Below, piece after piece: positions 35,745 through 44,232 of a stretch of DNA of 64,000 nucleotides (positions are counted from its first letter, which is position 1; the number at the start of each line of letters is the position of its first letter). Under the pieces are notes generated by a model, which had not been told where the DNA came from, searched no databases, and worked only from the letters and a program-made list of their open reading frames with translations. This DNA comes from Bog-756 sp963699345. GTDB taxonomy: Bacteria; Actinomycetota; Acidimicrobiia; Acidimicrobiales; RAAP-2. The stretch covers positions 124,001-188,000 of the forward strand of contig CAVOTL010000007.1 of assembly GCA_963699345.1 (NCBI GenBank). Direction: 5' to 3'. The position numbers and the translations under genes are program-made.

Positions 35745-36244
35745 TCGGCCGATCCCGGCGTCTGCGGTGCCGTGGTCGGGGTCGACGGGGCCGCCGTCTT
35801 CTTGGCGGGAGCCTTCTTGGCCGCCGTCTTCTTGGCCGCCGTCTTCTTGGCGGGAGCCTTCTTGGCTGGAGCCTTCTTGGCGGGAGCCTTCTTGGCGGGA
35901 GCCTTCTTGGCCGCGGCCTTCTTGGCGGGAGCCTTCTTGGCGGTGCCGGGGGTGGCACCGGAACGGCCCAGCAGGGCGGCGACCTGGGTGGCGAGGTCCT
36001 CGAGATTGGTGATCCCGACGGCACCGAGCTGGCGCGTCACCTCGGAACGGACGGCCGACACGATGATCTCGGTACCCTGACGACCCCGCTCGAGGAGCTC
36101 GTCGACGCGGGCCTTGGCCTCGTCGGTCTGGAGGTCGCCACTCTTGACGAGTTCGGACACCAACTCCTCGGCCTTCTTCCGGGTCATGTTGGTGAAGGCG
36201 ATCCCGGCGTCGATGTAGCGCTGCAGTGCTTCGTTGTTGGCCAT
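35741..36244 (-). CDS. Phasin-like helical protein with histone-H1-type tail
   Basis: The 167-residue protein has two parts. Residues 1-100 are helical and amphipathic (TNMTRKKAEELVSELVKSGDLQ, then VDELLERGRQGTEIIVSAVRSEV), resembling the PhaF/phasin-like region. Residues from about 113 are a low-complexity KKAPAKKAAAKK tail like eukaryotic histone H1, likely to bind DNA. It may therefore be a nucleoid or granule-associated protein, as PhaF is. No PHA genes were seen here. The promoter at 36252-36280 suggests a leaderless mRNA. Confidence 0.8.
   Translation of the reverse strand: MANNEALQRYIDAGIAFTNMTRKKAEELVSELVKSGDLQTDEAKARVDELLERGRQGTEIIVSAVRSEVTRQLGAVGITNLEDLATQVAALLGRSGATPGTAKKAPAKKAAAKKAPAKKAPAKKAPAKKAPAKKTAAKKTAAKKAPAKKTAAPSTPTTAPQTPGSAD
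35790..35945 (-). repeat. Codon-level tandem repeat encoding KKAPAKKA tail
   Basis: The repeat is made of 15-bp units encoding Lys-Lys-Ala-Pro-Ala and close variants (AAAKK, TAAKK). On the plus strand it reads as repeated CTTCTTGGCGGGAGC. Such slippage-prone repeats vary in copy number among strains and can be mis-assembled. Confidence 0.85.
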
Positions 36245-36251
36245 GAGTAGT

Positions 36252-36280
36252 ACCCTACCTGGAACGTTAGCGTAGAGCAA
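36252..36280 (-). promoter_or_regulatory. Promoter of the histone-tailed gene
   Basis: On the minus strand there is TTGCTC at 36280-36275, a spacer of exactly 17 nt, and TAGGGT at 36257-36252. The latter is 7 nt before the ATG at 36244. This is the best sigma-70-like promoter I found and again predicts a leaderless transcript. Confidence 0.55.
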
Positions 36281-36294
36281 GCAGAATGCTTGCT
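36276..36294 (-). terminator. AT-rich 7-bp inverted repeat after the HAD gene
   Basis: AGCAAGC and GCTTGCT flank a 5-nt loop (AGAAT), 10 nt beyond the HAD stop and overlapping the -35 of the next gene. It could be a weak terminator for the desaturase/HAD unit or an operator of the downstream gene. There is no U-tract. Confidence 0.3.
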
Positions 36295-36304
36295 AAATGG
36301 TGCA

Positions 36305-37099
36305 TCAGTGGGATCCGAGCGCGGCGACCACCGACACGAAGTCGGCGGCGCGGAACGCGACGGGACACGCGTCGACCGTGGTACCCGGCGCGGTGACCCC
36401 TGAATCGACGAGTACGAACGGGATCCCGATCCGCTCGGCGAGCCGCCCGTCGGTGGCCGGCTGGTCCCCCACCATGACCGCCCGGGTGCCCGCCCCGTCC
36501 AGCACCCGCTCGCGCAGATAGGCGACCATGGGGGCGTTGGGCTTGCCGGCCACCACCGGCTCGACCCCGGAAGCGGTGGCGACGGCGGCCAGCAGCGCGC
36601 CCGAGCCCGGCAGCAGCCCTTCCGGCGTCGGATGGACCGGATCGGAGTTGGTGGCGATCAGCCGACCCGTCTCGCGGGCGACGCTGGACACGGCGGCCAG
36701 GCGGGCGAAATCGAAGTCGTGGCTCCAGCCGACCACGGCCACGTCGCGCCGGCCCGAGTCGGCCACCTCGACGCCGCGGTCGGCGAGCGCCTCGAGCATG
36801 CCGCCTTCCGCCAGGACGTGGGCCCGGGTGCCCGGCTCCAACAGGGAGGCCGCCACCCGGGCGGACGTGACCAGGTCGTCGGGACCGGCCCCGATGCCGA
36901 TGCGGGCCAGCCTGGCGACGAGCTCGTCGGTGGTGGGTGCCGAGTTGTTGGTGGCGAAGACCACGCGGCGGCCCCGCGACCGCAGGTCGGCGACCGCCGA
37001 GGCCACATCGCCGATGGGCTCGCCGGCCAGCCACAGCACGCCGTCGAGATCGACGATCCACACCTGCGCGTCGGCCACCTGGACCGGCAGCGGAGTCAT
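36305..37099 (-). CDS. HAD-superfamily phosphatase, NagD/p-nitrophenylphosphatase type
   Basis: This 264-residue protein belongs to subfamily IIA of HAD hydrolases. WIVDLDGVLW is motif I with the nucleophile Asp; FATNNSAPT is motif II; GKPNAPM is motif III; and MVGDQPATDGRLAER is motif IV. It would remove phosphate from a small metabolite. The ATG at 37099 overlaps the desaturase stop (ATGA), so they are co-translated, though no functional link is obvious. Confidence 0.9.
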   Translation of the reverse strand: MTPLPVQVADAQVWIVDLDGVLWLAGEPIGDVASAVADLRSRGRRVVFATNNSAPTTDELVARLARIGIGAGPDDLVTSARVAASLLEPGTRAHVLAEGGMLEALADRGVEVADSGRRDVAVVGWSHDFDFARLAAVSSVARETGRLIATNSDPVHPTPEGLLPGSGALLAAVATASGVEPVVAGKPNAPMVAYLRERVLDGAGTRAVMVGDQPATDGRLAERIGIPFVLVDSGVTAPGTTVDACPVAFRAADFVSVVAALGSH

Positions 37100-38268
37100 T
37101 CCGGAGGGGTCTCGGTGGCGTCGGGCTCCGACCCCACCTTGCTCCCCTTCCGACGCCGCGTGGCGGCGGCCAACTGATCGGCGGTCTCGAGGGCCCGGGT
37201 GATGAGACCGGCCAGTGCGGACAACTCCTCCTCGGGACCGGTCGGAGCCGCCACCGTGGTGGCCGGGCCGTCGGCCGGCACCACCTCGGCCACCTCCGGG
37301 GACGGAGGCAGCGGGCGGGCACTCAGATCGGCGATGCGCTCACCGGTGACCTTGGCGGCCCGCTCCCAGTAGGAGCGGAACATGCCGATGTCGAAGGCAC
37401 CGTCGCGGACCCGGGCCTGGTCGAGCAGCCGGGCGGGCGGGTTCCGCAGGTCTCGGACGACGTGCATGGCGGCCAGGCCCTTCAAGAGGTACCAGGTGGG
37501 GTCGAACTCCCACCAGCGGAAGCCCTGACGTACCGAGGCCGGCAGGTAGTGGTGGTTGTTGTGCCACCCCTCCCCGCCCGTGATGACGGCGATGACGAAG
37601 GAGTTCCGGCTGGTGTCGGGGGTGGCGTACCGACGCCTCCCGGTGACGTGGGCCATCGAGTTCACGAGGAAGGTGCCGTGCCACAGCAGGACGGTGGACA
37701 GGAAGAACCCGATCAGGAGTCCACCCCACCCGAACAGCAGGAAGGAGGCGATGGCGAGCGACCAGGGGCCGATCCAGTTGTGGCGCTCGAGCCACCGCAA
37801 CTCGGGGAAGGCGGTGAAGTCCTTGATCCCGTCGAGATCGGTGTCCTTGTACTTCGTCGAGAGGATCCAGCCCACATGACTCCACCAGAAGCCGTCCCGG
37901 GGCGAGTGCACGTCGCCGTCGAGGTCGGTGTAACGGTGGTGGATGCGGTGGTGGCTCGCCCACCACAGGGGGCCCTTCTGCACGGCGGTGGTGCCGCCGA
38001 AGGCGATCAGGAACTGCGGAACCCGACCCATCTTGTACGCCCGGTGGGAGAAGTAGCGGTGGTACCCCGCGGTGATGCAGAACATCCGGGTCACGTAGAG
38101 GACGGCACACAGGACCCAGTCCTGCCAGGTGACGGTGACGAAGACGGCGGCCAACGGGGCCAGATGGACCAGGAAGAACGGGATGGCCGAGACCCAGTCC
38201 GTCCGCGCCGGGCGGTCGTCGGACCGAGGTCCTGGCTTTCCGGGGGTCGGGATGGTGGCTGCGGTCAT
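37096..38268 (-). CDS. Membrane fatty-acid desaturase (delta-9 acyl-CoA type)
   Basis: This 390-residue membrane enzyme introduces a cis double bond into fatty acids. The three histidine clusters of the di-iron site are HRYFSH (70-75), HHRIHH (106-111) and HNNHH (near 245). Four hydrophobic helices are arranged as in the stearoyl-CoA desaturase group. A cytoplasmic, Thr/Pro-rich tail of about 80 residues is unusual. The ATG at 38268 avoids an Arg-rich 12-residue extension. The neighbour encodes a HAD phosphatase. Confidence 0.93.
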   Translation of the reverse strand: MTAATIPTPGKPGPRSDDRPARTDWVSAIPFFLVHLAPLAAVFVTVTWQDWVLCAVLYVTRMFCITAGYHRYFSHRAYKMGRVPQFLIAFGGTTAVQKGPLWWASHHRIHHRYTDLDGDVHSPRDGFWWSHVGWILSTKYKDTDLDGIKDFTAFPELRWLERHNWIGPWSLAIASFLLFGWGGLLIGFFLSTVLLWHGTFLVNSMAHVTGRRRYATPDTSRNSFVIAVITGGEGWHNNHHYLPASVRQGFRWWEFDPTWYLLKGLAAMHVVRDLRNPPARLLDQARVRDGAFDIGMFRSYWERAAKVTGERIADLSARPLPPSPEVAEVVPADGPATTVAAPTGPEEELSALAGLITRALETADQLAAATRRRKGSKVGSEPDATETPPE

Positions 38269-38341
38269 CAGGATGCGCCGCCGCCGGGAGACGACAACGG
38301 CCACACCCTAGTGGAGTGGGCGACGGCCGGGGCGACCGCCA

Positions 38342-39439
38342 CTAGACGACGTAGAGGTCTCCGTTCGACCCCTTCACGACCTTGATGGGGTTCAGACCCG
38401 ACGTCGCCGGTCCCTGGATGACGTCGCCGTTCGCGGGGTTGAACTCCGAGCCGTGGCAGGGGCAGGCGATGATCTTCGCCGATGCCTGGTAGGCGACGGT
38501 GCAGCCGGCATGCGGGCAGATGGCGTCGAAGGCCTTGAAGTCGTCGGCGGTCTGCTGGATGACGATGGACGGATCGCCCGTCTTCGGGTCGTTGAAGGCA
38601 GCCGATCCACCGACCGGGACCTGGGAGGCGGCCCCGATGGCGGTGCCCGCCGGCAACGGGGCGGTCGTCGTGGTGGTGGCGCCGGCCGCGGCCACCGTGG
38701 TCGACGGGCCGGAGGTCGTCGTCGCCCCCCCGGCGTTGAGGGTGTTCCCCGATCCCGGAGCGGCCGGGGCGAGGGCCCGCCCGACGCCGGCCACCACACC
38801 GATGAGCACCGCGCTGGCCGCCGCCACCAGGCCCACCACCGCCCCCCGGGTCAGGGCACCCTCCGGGGGACCCGCCGGTGACTCGGCCGCGGCTGCGGTC
38901 AGCGCCCGGCGCCGGGCCAGCCAGGTGTCGAGTGCCGGGGCCCCGGCCGCCCCGCCGAGCACGAGTGGTGTCCAGGCGAAGAAGAAGACGATGTCCGAAC
39001 CGGTGAAGTACGGCCGCGAATGGAACGAGATGGCCAGGAACAGGCTGAAGGACACGAGCATCCCACCGAGCGCCGCCACCCGGGTGAGGAGACCGAGCAG
39101 GGCACCGACCCCGACGGCCACCTCGGCCACGGCGATGAGTGCACCGATGCCCGACGCCGAGCCCACCAGGTGCCCGAGCAGGCCCCCGATCGGACTGGTG
39201 CGGCTGGCGCCGATCAGCTGCGAGTGGATGGAGATCGGGCTCGACGCCTTGAAGAAGTCCGGATTGGCCAGCTTCTGGAGGCCGGCGAAGACGAAGGTCA
39301 CCCCGAGGAAGAGGCGCAGCGGCAGGAGGTACCACCCGGCGGCGATGGATCCGTCGGCACCGCGGAGCTGCCACATGCTGGGCGGCCTCCGGGCGGAGCC
39401 GCGGCGCCCGGAGGTCCCGGTCGACCCGCCGTCGCTCAT
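38342..39439 (-). CDS. DoxX-like membrane protein fused to a Rieske domain
   Basis: The 365-residue protein joins two modules. The N-terminal half has four DoxX-type helices (LPLRLFLGVTFVFAGLQKLANPDFF onward). A further transmembrane helix precedes a Thr-rich linker (STTVAAAGATTTTTAPL). The C-terminal half is a Rieske [2Fe-2S] domain with Cys308-x-His310 and Cys326-x2-His329, plus the disulfide cysteines 313 and 328. Electron transfer outside the membrane is likely. ATG 39439 was chosen over GTG 39463, which would fall inside a TATCGT -10 box. Confidence 0.87.
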   Translation of the reverse strand: MSDGGSTGTSGRRGSARRPPSMWQLRGADGSIAAGWYLLPLRLFLGVTFVFAGLQKLANPDFFKASSPISIHSQLIGASRTSPIGGLLGHLVGSASGIGALIAVAEVAVGVGALLGLLTRVAALGGMLVSFSLFLAISFHSRPYFTGSDIVFFFAWTPLVLGGAAGAPALDTWLARRRALTAAAAESPAGPPEGALTRGAVVGLVAAASAVLIGVVAGVGRALAPAAPGSGNTLNAGGATTTSGPSTTVAAAGATTTTTAPLPAGTAIGAASQVPVGGSAAFNDPKTGDPSIVIQQTADDFKAFDAICPHAGCTVAYQASAKIIACPCHGSEFNPANGDVIQGPATSGLNPIKVVKGSNGDLYVV

Positions 39440-39506
39440 GATCGCGCTCGCATGCGTCGGCACGATAGTGGCTGGCCACGCCCCTGGATCGTCACCCCGG
39501 CCGGTC

Positions 39507-39512
39507 TACACT
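39507..39512 (+). promoter_or_regulatory. Putative leaderless -10 box of the 39519 gene
   Basis: TACACT fits TANNNT and lies 6 nt before the GTG at 39519. It supports this GTG as the start. Confidence 0.4.
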
Positions 39513-39518
39513 CGCGAG

Positions 39519-39926
39519 GTGGACCAGACCGTGACCACCTCCGGATCCCCGACCGCCCGCGGCGACCGGTCGCGGGCCGACCAGGCCATGCGCCACCTCC
39601 TGCGGGTGCCCGAGGAGGCCGGCGCGCTCCCCGAGTCGTCGACCCACCGGATCTTCGGCGCCTCGATCCTGCTGTCGGCGACGCGCTGCCTGCTGAGCTA
39701 CATCGTGCTGCCCATCCTCTTGCCCCTGCTCGGACTGGCCAAGGGGGTGGGGCCGATCGTGTCCATCCCCGTCGGGGTGCTGGCGCTGACCTTCGACGTC
39801 CTGGGCATCCGACGGTTCTGGTTGGCCGATCACCACCAGAAGTGGATGTTCTCGGCGCTCTACGCCGTGGTCGGCACCATGGTGTTCGCGCTGTTGGTCG
39901 TGGACATCGTCGACGTCCTCCGCTGA
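39519..39926 (+). CDS. Small membrane protein of unknown function
   Basis: The 135-residue product has three or four hydrophobic segments: SILLSATRCLLSYIVLPILLPLLGL, VSIPVGVLALTFDVLGI and LYAVVGTMVFALLVVDIVDVL. They follow a charged N-terminal region. No catalytic motif or known family is recognised with certainty. The loop RRFWLADHHQKW between helices is conserved-looking. It is convergent with the alkylsulfatase gene and divergent from the DoxX-Rieske gene. Confidence 0.75.
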   Translation: MDQTVTTSGSPTARGDRSRADQAMRHLLRVPEEAGALPESSTHRIFGASILLSATRCLLSYIVLPILLPLLGLAKGVGPIVSIPVGVLALTFDVLGIRRFWLADHHQKWMFSALYAVVGTMVFALLVVDIVDVLR

Positions 39927-39943
39927 GCGGACCTCCGAACGGG

Positions 39944-41761
39944 TCAGGGCGTCACGATCGGGAAGTTCCGGTCCGGGAACTCGACGACCGCGGTGACCCG
40001 CTCGAGCACCCCGGTGTCACCCTCGACGTCGACGTCGTCCAGCCCACCCCCCACCAGCACGCCCAGCAGCTGCGAGCGCCGGAGGCCCAGGCGGAGGTCG
40101 GCGCCGGCCGCCGGCGACGCCAGGCGGCGGTGGGTGAGCACGCCGTGGCGCAGCGTCACCCGGTGTGTTTCGTCGAGATCGCTCACGTGCCAGTCGATGG
40201 TCAGGTCCTCGTTCCACGCCCGTGGTCCGACGACGAGGATGGCCACGGCGTCGAACAGCTGACTCACGGTGAGGGCCGACAGGAGCTCGGGTGAGCCGAC
40301 GGTCGGGGCGCTGTCGTCGATCCCGTGGCGGAGTTCGTGGGCGCCCATGAGGAAGAAGTTGCGCCAGGTGCCGTTTTCGGCGCCGTACGCCAACCGCTCG
40401 TAGACGGAGGCCAACCGCTCCCGGGCGGTGGGGTGGTCGGGCTCGGCGAAGACGACCCGGTCGAGCAGTTCGGCGGCGAAGCGGAGGTCGCCGGAGGCCG
40501 CGTAGGCCTCGGCCTTGGCCACCACGGCGTCCGCCCCGCCCATGCACTCGATGTAGCGGGTGGCGGACTCGACGGGCGGGTGCTGCCAGAGCCTCGCCGG
40601 ATTCCCGTCGAACCAGCCGAGATACCGCTGGTAGACGGCTTTCACGTTGTGACTCACGGACCCGTAGTAGCCGTGCGTGTGCCAGGCCTGCTCGAGGGCC
40701 GGGGGCATGGCGAGTGCCTCGGCCGCCTCGGTGCCGTTCATCCCCGTGTTCGCCAGCCGGAGGGTCTGGTCGTGCAGGTAGGCGTAGAGGTCGCGCTGCA
40801 GGCCCAGGTACTCGGCCACCCGGTCACCACCCCAGGTGGGCCAGTGGTGGGAGGCGAACGCCACGTCGGTCCCGGCCGCGAAGAGGTCGATGGCCTCGTC
40901 GAGGTACGCCGACCACACCCGCGCGTCCCGGACCTGGGCACCGCGCAGGGTCACCAGGTTGTGGAGGTTGCGGGTGGCGTTCTCGGCCATGCACAGCGCC
41001 CGGTGGTCGGGAAAGTAGAAGTTCATCTCCGCCGGGCACTCGGTGCCCGGCGTGACCTGGAACACGATGCGGACGCCGTCCAGCACCTCCTCCTGGCCGG
41101 TGCAGGTGATGTCGACGGTGGGAGGGACCAGTCCGACGGTCCCGGTCGAGTTCGTCATGCCCAGGCCGCACCCGATCTGGCCGGCCGGGCCCTTCTCGAG
41201 GGCGGCGCCGTACATGTAGACGGACCGACGGGCCATGGCGATGCCGGCGTAGACGTTCTCGGACACCGCGGAGTCCATGAAGCCGTCGGGCGCCACGATC
41301 GGCACGTCTCCGTCGAGCACGCCCCGCACGCCGCCGAAGTGGTCGACGTGGGCGTGGGTGTAGATGACGGCGGTCACGGGACGGTCGCCCCGGTGTGACC
41401 GGTAGAGGCCGAGGGCCGCCGCCGCCGTCTCGGCCGAGATCAGTGGATCGATCACGATGATCCCGGCGTCCCCCTCCACCAGCGTCATGTTCGAGAGGTC
41501 GAGACCCCGGACCTGGTAGATCCCGGGGCACACCTCGAAGAGGCCCTGGCGGGACACCAGCTGGCCCTGGCGCCACAGGCTCGGGTGGGCGGTGTCCGGG
41601 CACTCGCCCTCCAAGAAGGCGTAGGCGTCGTTGTCCCACACGACGCGACCCGAGGCGTCGGTGACGATCCCCGGTTCCAACGCCCCGAGGAAGCCGCGGT
41701 CGGCGTCCGCGAAGTCCGAGCGGTCCTGGAAGGGCAACTGGGTCGTGGGGGTGTCGGCCAT
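39944..41761 (-). CDS. Alkyl sulfatase, SdsA-type metallo-beta-lactamase fold
   Basis: The 605-residue protein has the N-terminal metallo-beta-lactamase fold with the zinc motif THAHVDHFGG (residues 135-144). Downstream are AENATRNLHNL, the helical dimerisation domain (YLGWFDGNPARLW) and a C-terminal SCP2-like domain. This is the layout of SdsA-like alkylsulfatases, which release fatty alcohols from sulfate esters such as SDS. No Sec signal is evident, so it may be cytoplasmic or exported otherwise. Regulators are not adjacent. Confidence 0.92.
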   Translation of the reverse strand: MADTPTTQLPFQDRSDFADADRGFLGALEPGIVTDASGRVVWDNDAYAFLEGECPDTAHPSLWRQGQLVSRQGLFEVCPGIYQVRGLDLSNMTLVEGDAGIIVIDPLISAETAAAALGLYRSHRGDRPVTAVIYTHAHVDHFGGVRGVLDGDVPIVAPDGFMDSAVSENVYAGIAMARRSVYMYGAALEKGPAGQIGCGLGMTNSTGTVGLVPPTVDITCTGQEEVLDGVRIVFQVTPGTECPAEMNFYFPDHRALCMAENATRNLHNLVTLRGAQVRDARVWSAYLDEAIDLFAAGTDVAFASHHWPTWGGDRVAEYLGLQRDLYAYLHDQTLRLANTGMNGTEAAEALAMPPALEQAWHTHGYYGSVSHNVKAVYQRYLGWFDGNPARLWQHPPVESATRYIECMGGADAVVAKAEAYAASGDLRFAAELLDRVVFAEPDHPTARERLASVYERLAYGAENGTWRNFFLMGAHELRHGIDDSAPTVGSPELLSALTVSQLFDAVAILVVGPRAWNEDLTIDWHVSDLDETHRVTLRHGVLTHRRLASPAAGADLRLGLRRSQLLGVLVGGGLDDVDVEGDTGVLERVTAVVEFPDRNFPIVTP

Positions 41762-41851
41762 CCGGTGAGTCTTCCAGACCCCTGGAGGACCATGGACGCC
41801 GAGGACCTCCTACGCTGGGGCCCGCCACCCGTCCCCGATCCCGGAGCCCCC

Positions 41852-42328
41852 ATGCTGACCAGCGGCTTCAACCACGTCGCCACGCTCACGAACGACGCCC
41901 CCCGACTCCACGCCTTCTACGAGGAGGTGTTCGACGCCGAGGTCATGCGCAACGCGCCCGAGGTCGACGGCGACGACACCGTCTGGCTGTCGATCATCCG
42001 GATCGGCGAGTCGGCGGAGCTCAACGTCTTCCAGATCGCGGGCAACACGGAAGCCGACCGGCAGGTGCCGATGTTCGGCCGGGGGCGCCTCGACCACTTC
42101 GCGCTGCAGGCCGCCGACACGGAGGCCTTCGAGACCATCCGGGAGCGACTGATGGCCCGGGGCGCGGCCGACTCCTTCGTGACCGACTTCGGTCCGGTGC
42201 TGAGCATCTTCTTCCGCGACCCCGACGGTCTCGAGGGGGAGGTCTGCGTACGGAACCCCGACGCCGTTCCCGGGGTGACCCATCCCCCGGGCACCCCCGC
42301 CGCCCGCTACGTCGTGACCGATGTCTGA
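41852..42328 (+). CDS. VOC-family (glyoxalase/dioxygenase-like) protein
   Basis: This 158-residue protein has the vicinal-oxygen-chelate fold. HVATLTNDAPRLHAFYEEVFDAEV gives the first metal His, LDHFALQAAD the second, and the conserved glutamate appears in FRDPDGLEGEVCV. Its substrate is unknown. The ATG at 41852 has GGAG 6 nt upstream. The stop overlaps the next start by 8 nt (ATGTCTGA). Confidence 0.85.
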   Translation: MLTSGFNHVATLTNDAPRLHAFYEEVFDAEVMRNAPEVDGDDTVWLSIIRIGESAELNVFQIAGNTEADRQVPMFGRGRLDHFALQAADTEAFETIRERLMARGAADSFVTDFGPVLSIFFRDPDGLEGEVCVRNPDAVPGVTHPPGTPAARYVVTDV

Positions 42329-43073
42329 CCCGACCGACGCCGGACCTCTCCCGGGGCCGGGCCGGCCGGCCAACGCCTTCGCGGCGACGCGGGCCGACCT
42401 CCAACGGCTGGCCACCCACGTCCTCGCCCGGGGGCGCGCCGCCCACGGGGGCAGGTTCGGTCTGCGGGTGACCGCCTCGGGTCTCGGGACCCCGGCCCAC
42501 GGACCGGATGACGCGGTGCTCCGGCTGGCCGGCGCCTGTCTGGTGGTGGAACGCCAGACGGCGGACGGGCGCATTGCGGCCTCCCGTCCACTGGCGGGGG
42601 CGACGCTGGCCGACGCCGCCGCGTTCGCGGGGGTCGACCTCGACGAGCCGTTCGCCCCGGGAAGCGACGCGCCGCCGGTGGGCGACCGGGGGGCGACCCT
42701 CGCCCTGGACCCCGCATCGGTGGACATCATCCTCGGCTGGTACCGGGTCGGGGCGCAGGCGCTCGACGGGGTGCTCCCGACGCTCGACCACCCGACGGCG
42801 GCGCAGGTCTGGCCCGAGCACTTCGATGTCGGGCTCAGTGCCGCCACCCCGACCGGGGGCGTCAACCTCGGCGCCTCCCCGGGTGACGCGGGCGTGGCCG
42901 AGCCCTACCTCTACGTGGCGCCGTGGACGGAGGACCGGCCCGGTGATCCCGAGTTCTGGAACGCCCCCTACGGAGCCGTGGTCACCCGGTCGACGTTGGC
43001 GGCGTCGGACGACCCCGGGGGCGCCGCCGTCGCCTTCTTCACCCGCGGCGTCGACCTGCTGGGGGCCGGCTGA
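42321..43073 (+). CDS. Uncharacterised protein, VOC operon partner
   Basis: The 250-residue product has no motif I can assign. It is mixed alpha/beta, poor in Cys and Lys, and contains WPEHFDVGLSAATPTGGVNLGASPGDAG and PYLYVAPW, which look like conserved core strands. Closely similar hypothetical proteins are common in actinobacteria, as far as I recall. It starts within the VOC gene, so it is co-translated with it. Start chosen at ATG 42321. Confidence 0.7.
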   Translation: MSDPTDAGPLPGPGRPANAFAATRADLQRLATHVLARGRAAHGGRFGLRVTASGLGTPAHGPDDAVLRLAGACLVVERQTADGRIAASRPLAGATLADAAAFAGVDLDEPFAPGSDAPPVGDRGATLALDPASVDIILGWYRVGAQALDGVLPTLDHPTAAQVWPEHFDVGLSAATPTGGVNLGASPGDAGVAEPYLYVAPWTEDRPGDPEFWNAPYGAVVTRSTLAASDDPGGAAVAFFTRGVDLLGAG

Positions 43074-43087
43074 ACGGTCCCCCGACG

Positions 43088-43390
43088 TCAGGCCCGTCGC
43101 CGGAACCAGCGTCCGGTGGGTGGTGCGGCCGGCACGCCGGCGGCCGCGGCCACGTCCACCACCCGGCGGGCCGACGGGTTCACCAGGACGGTCCCGCCGA
43201 TGTCGACGGTCGGAACCGTCTCGTTGCCGTGGGCCTGCCCGCGCACGAAGGCGGCCGCCTCGGAATCGGACCAGATGTCGACCTCCACGGTGGGCAGTCC
43301 GGCCCGCCGCAGACCCCGCCGGAGCGACGCGCAGTAGGGGCAGCCCCGACGCCAGTAGACCGTGACCTCCGGGGCTCCGGATCCCGTCAC
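43088..43390 (-). CDS. Glutaredoxin-like protein
   Basis: The 100-residue protein has a thioredoxin fold with the CPYC active site in VYWRRGCPYCASLRRGLRRAG and the cis-Pro loop TVPTVDIGGTVLVNP. It resembles mycoredoxin-type glutaredoxins, which reduce mixed disulfides. It begins with GTG at 43390, overlapping the SDR stop (GTGA). Confidence 0.87.
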   Translation of the reverse strand: MTGSGAPEVTVYWRRGCPYCASLRRGLRRAGLPTVEVDIWSDSEAAAFVRGQAHGNETVPTVDIGGTVLVNPSARRVVDVAAAAGVPAAPPTGRWFRRRA

Positions 43391-44232
43391 GACGGTCGCC
43401 AGTCGGGATGGAGGCCCTCGTCGAGGGCGAGTTTGAGGCCGCGGACCGTCTGTCCGTTCCCGAGGGCCTCGGGATGGTCCACCATCCAGGCGATGGCGGC
43501 GGCCGGGACCGACGGCGGGGCGCCCTGGTAGTGGCCGACCAGTCCGAGCGCGGCGGCGTTGACCAGCTGGCGCTCGGTCTCCACGTAACCGGGATCGAGG
43601 TTGTAGGCCCGGATCCCCCGGTCGCCGAGCTCGACGGCCAGGAGGGGCGCGAACCGGTGGGCCGCCGCCTTGGAGGCGGCGTAGGCGACACCCCATCCAC
43701 CCTGGCCGACGGGACCCGGGGGGTCGGCAGTCGCCGTGTGGGAGGTCACGTCGACGATGGTGCCCCGTCCCATCGCCAGCATCCCCGGGAGCACCGCCTG
43801 GATCAGGACGAAGGGGGCCACGGCGTTGGCCGCCAGTTTCGCCTCCAGCTGGGCGACGCCCAGGTCGAGGATGGGCACCATGCTGCCGGGCGCGGTGTCG
43901 ACGGCGTTGTTGACGAGCAGGTCGATCCCTCCCCAGTCGGTCGTCACCCGGTCGACGGCGGCGCGCAGGGCGTCGTGGTCGTGGAGGTCGGCCACCAGTT
44001 CGAGGGCCCGGCGCCCGTGGGCCCGCACGGCGGTACCGGTCTCCTCCAGACTGCCGGGGAGCGGCCGGCCGGCACCGGTGTCGGAGTCGTCACGCCCCTC
44101 CCCCCGGCGGGCCGTGCGGCCGGTCACGGCGACGTCCCAACCCGATTCGGCCAACGCCAACGCGGTGGCCCGCCCGATCCCCCGGGTGGCCCCCGTCACG
44201 AGGGCCCGCCGGCCCGGGGTAGGAGCGGTCAT
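43387..44232 (-). CDS. Short-chain dehydrogenase/reductase
   Basis: This 281-residue SDR has the cofactor motif TGATRGIG (near residue 14), an LVNNAV beta-strand and a Tyr-x3-Lys in YAASKAAAHRFAPLL. SHTATAD contains the probable catalytic serine. It probably uses NADP on an unknown alcohol or ketone. The ATG at 44232 overlaps the SCO6745-family gene stop (ATGA). The surrounding MaoC-like genes suggest lipid chemistry. Confidence 0.88.
   Translation of the reverse strand: MTAPTPGRRALVTGATRGIGRATALALAESGWDVAVTGRTARRGEGRDDSDTGAGRPLPGSLEETGTAVRAHGRRALELVADLHDHDALRAAVDRVTTDWGGIDLLVNNAVDTAPGSMVPILDLGVAQLEAKLAANAVAPFVLIQAVLPGMLAMGRGTIVDVTSHTATADPPGPVGQGGWGVAYAASKAAAHRFAPLLAVELGDRGIRAYNLDPGYVETERQLVNAAALGLVGHYQGAPPSVPAAAIAWMVDHPEALGNGQTVRGLKLALDEGLHPDWRPS

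Noticed and set aside
35790..35945. Repeat array resembling a CRISPR or minisatellite
   Set aside because: The units are 15-bp codon repeats in frame inside the histone-like tail, with no spacers.
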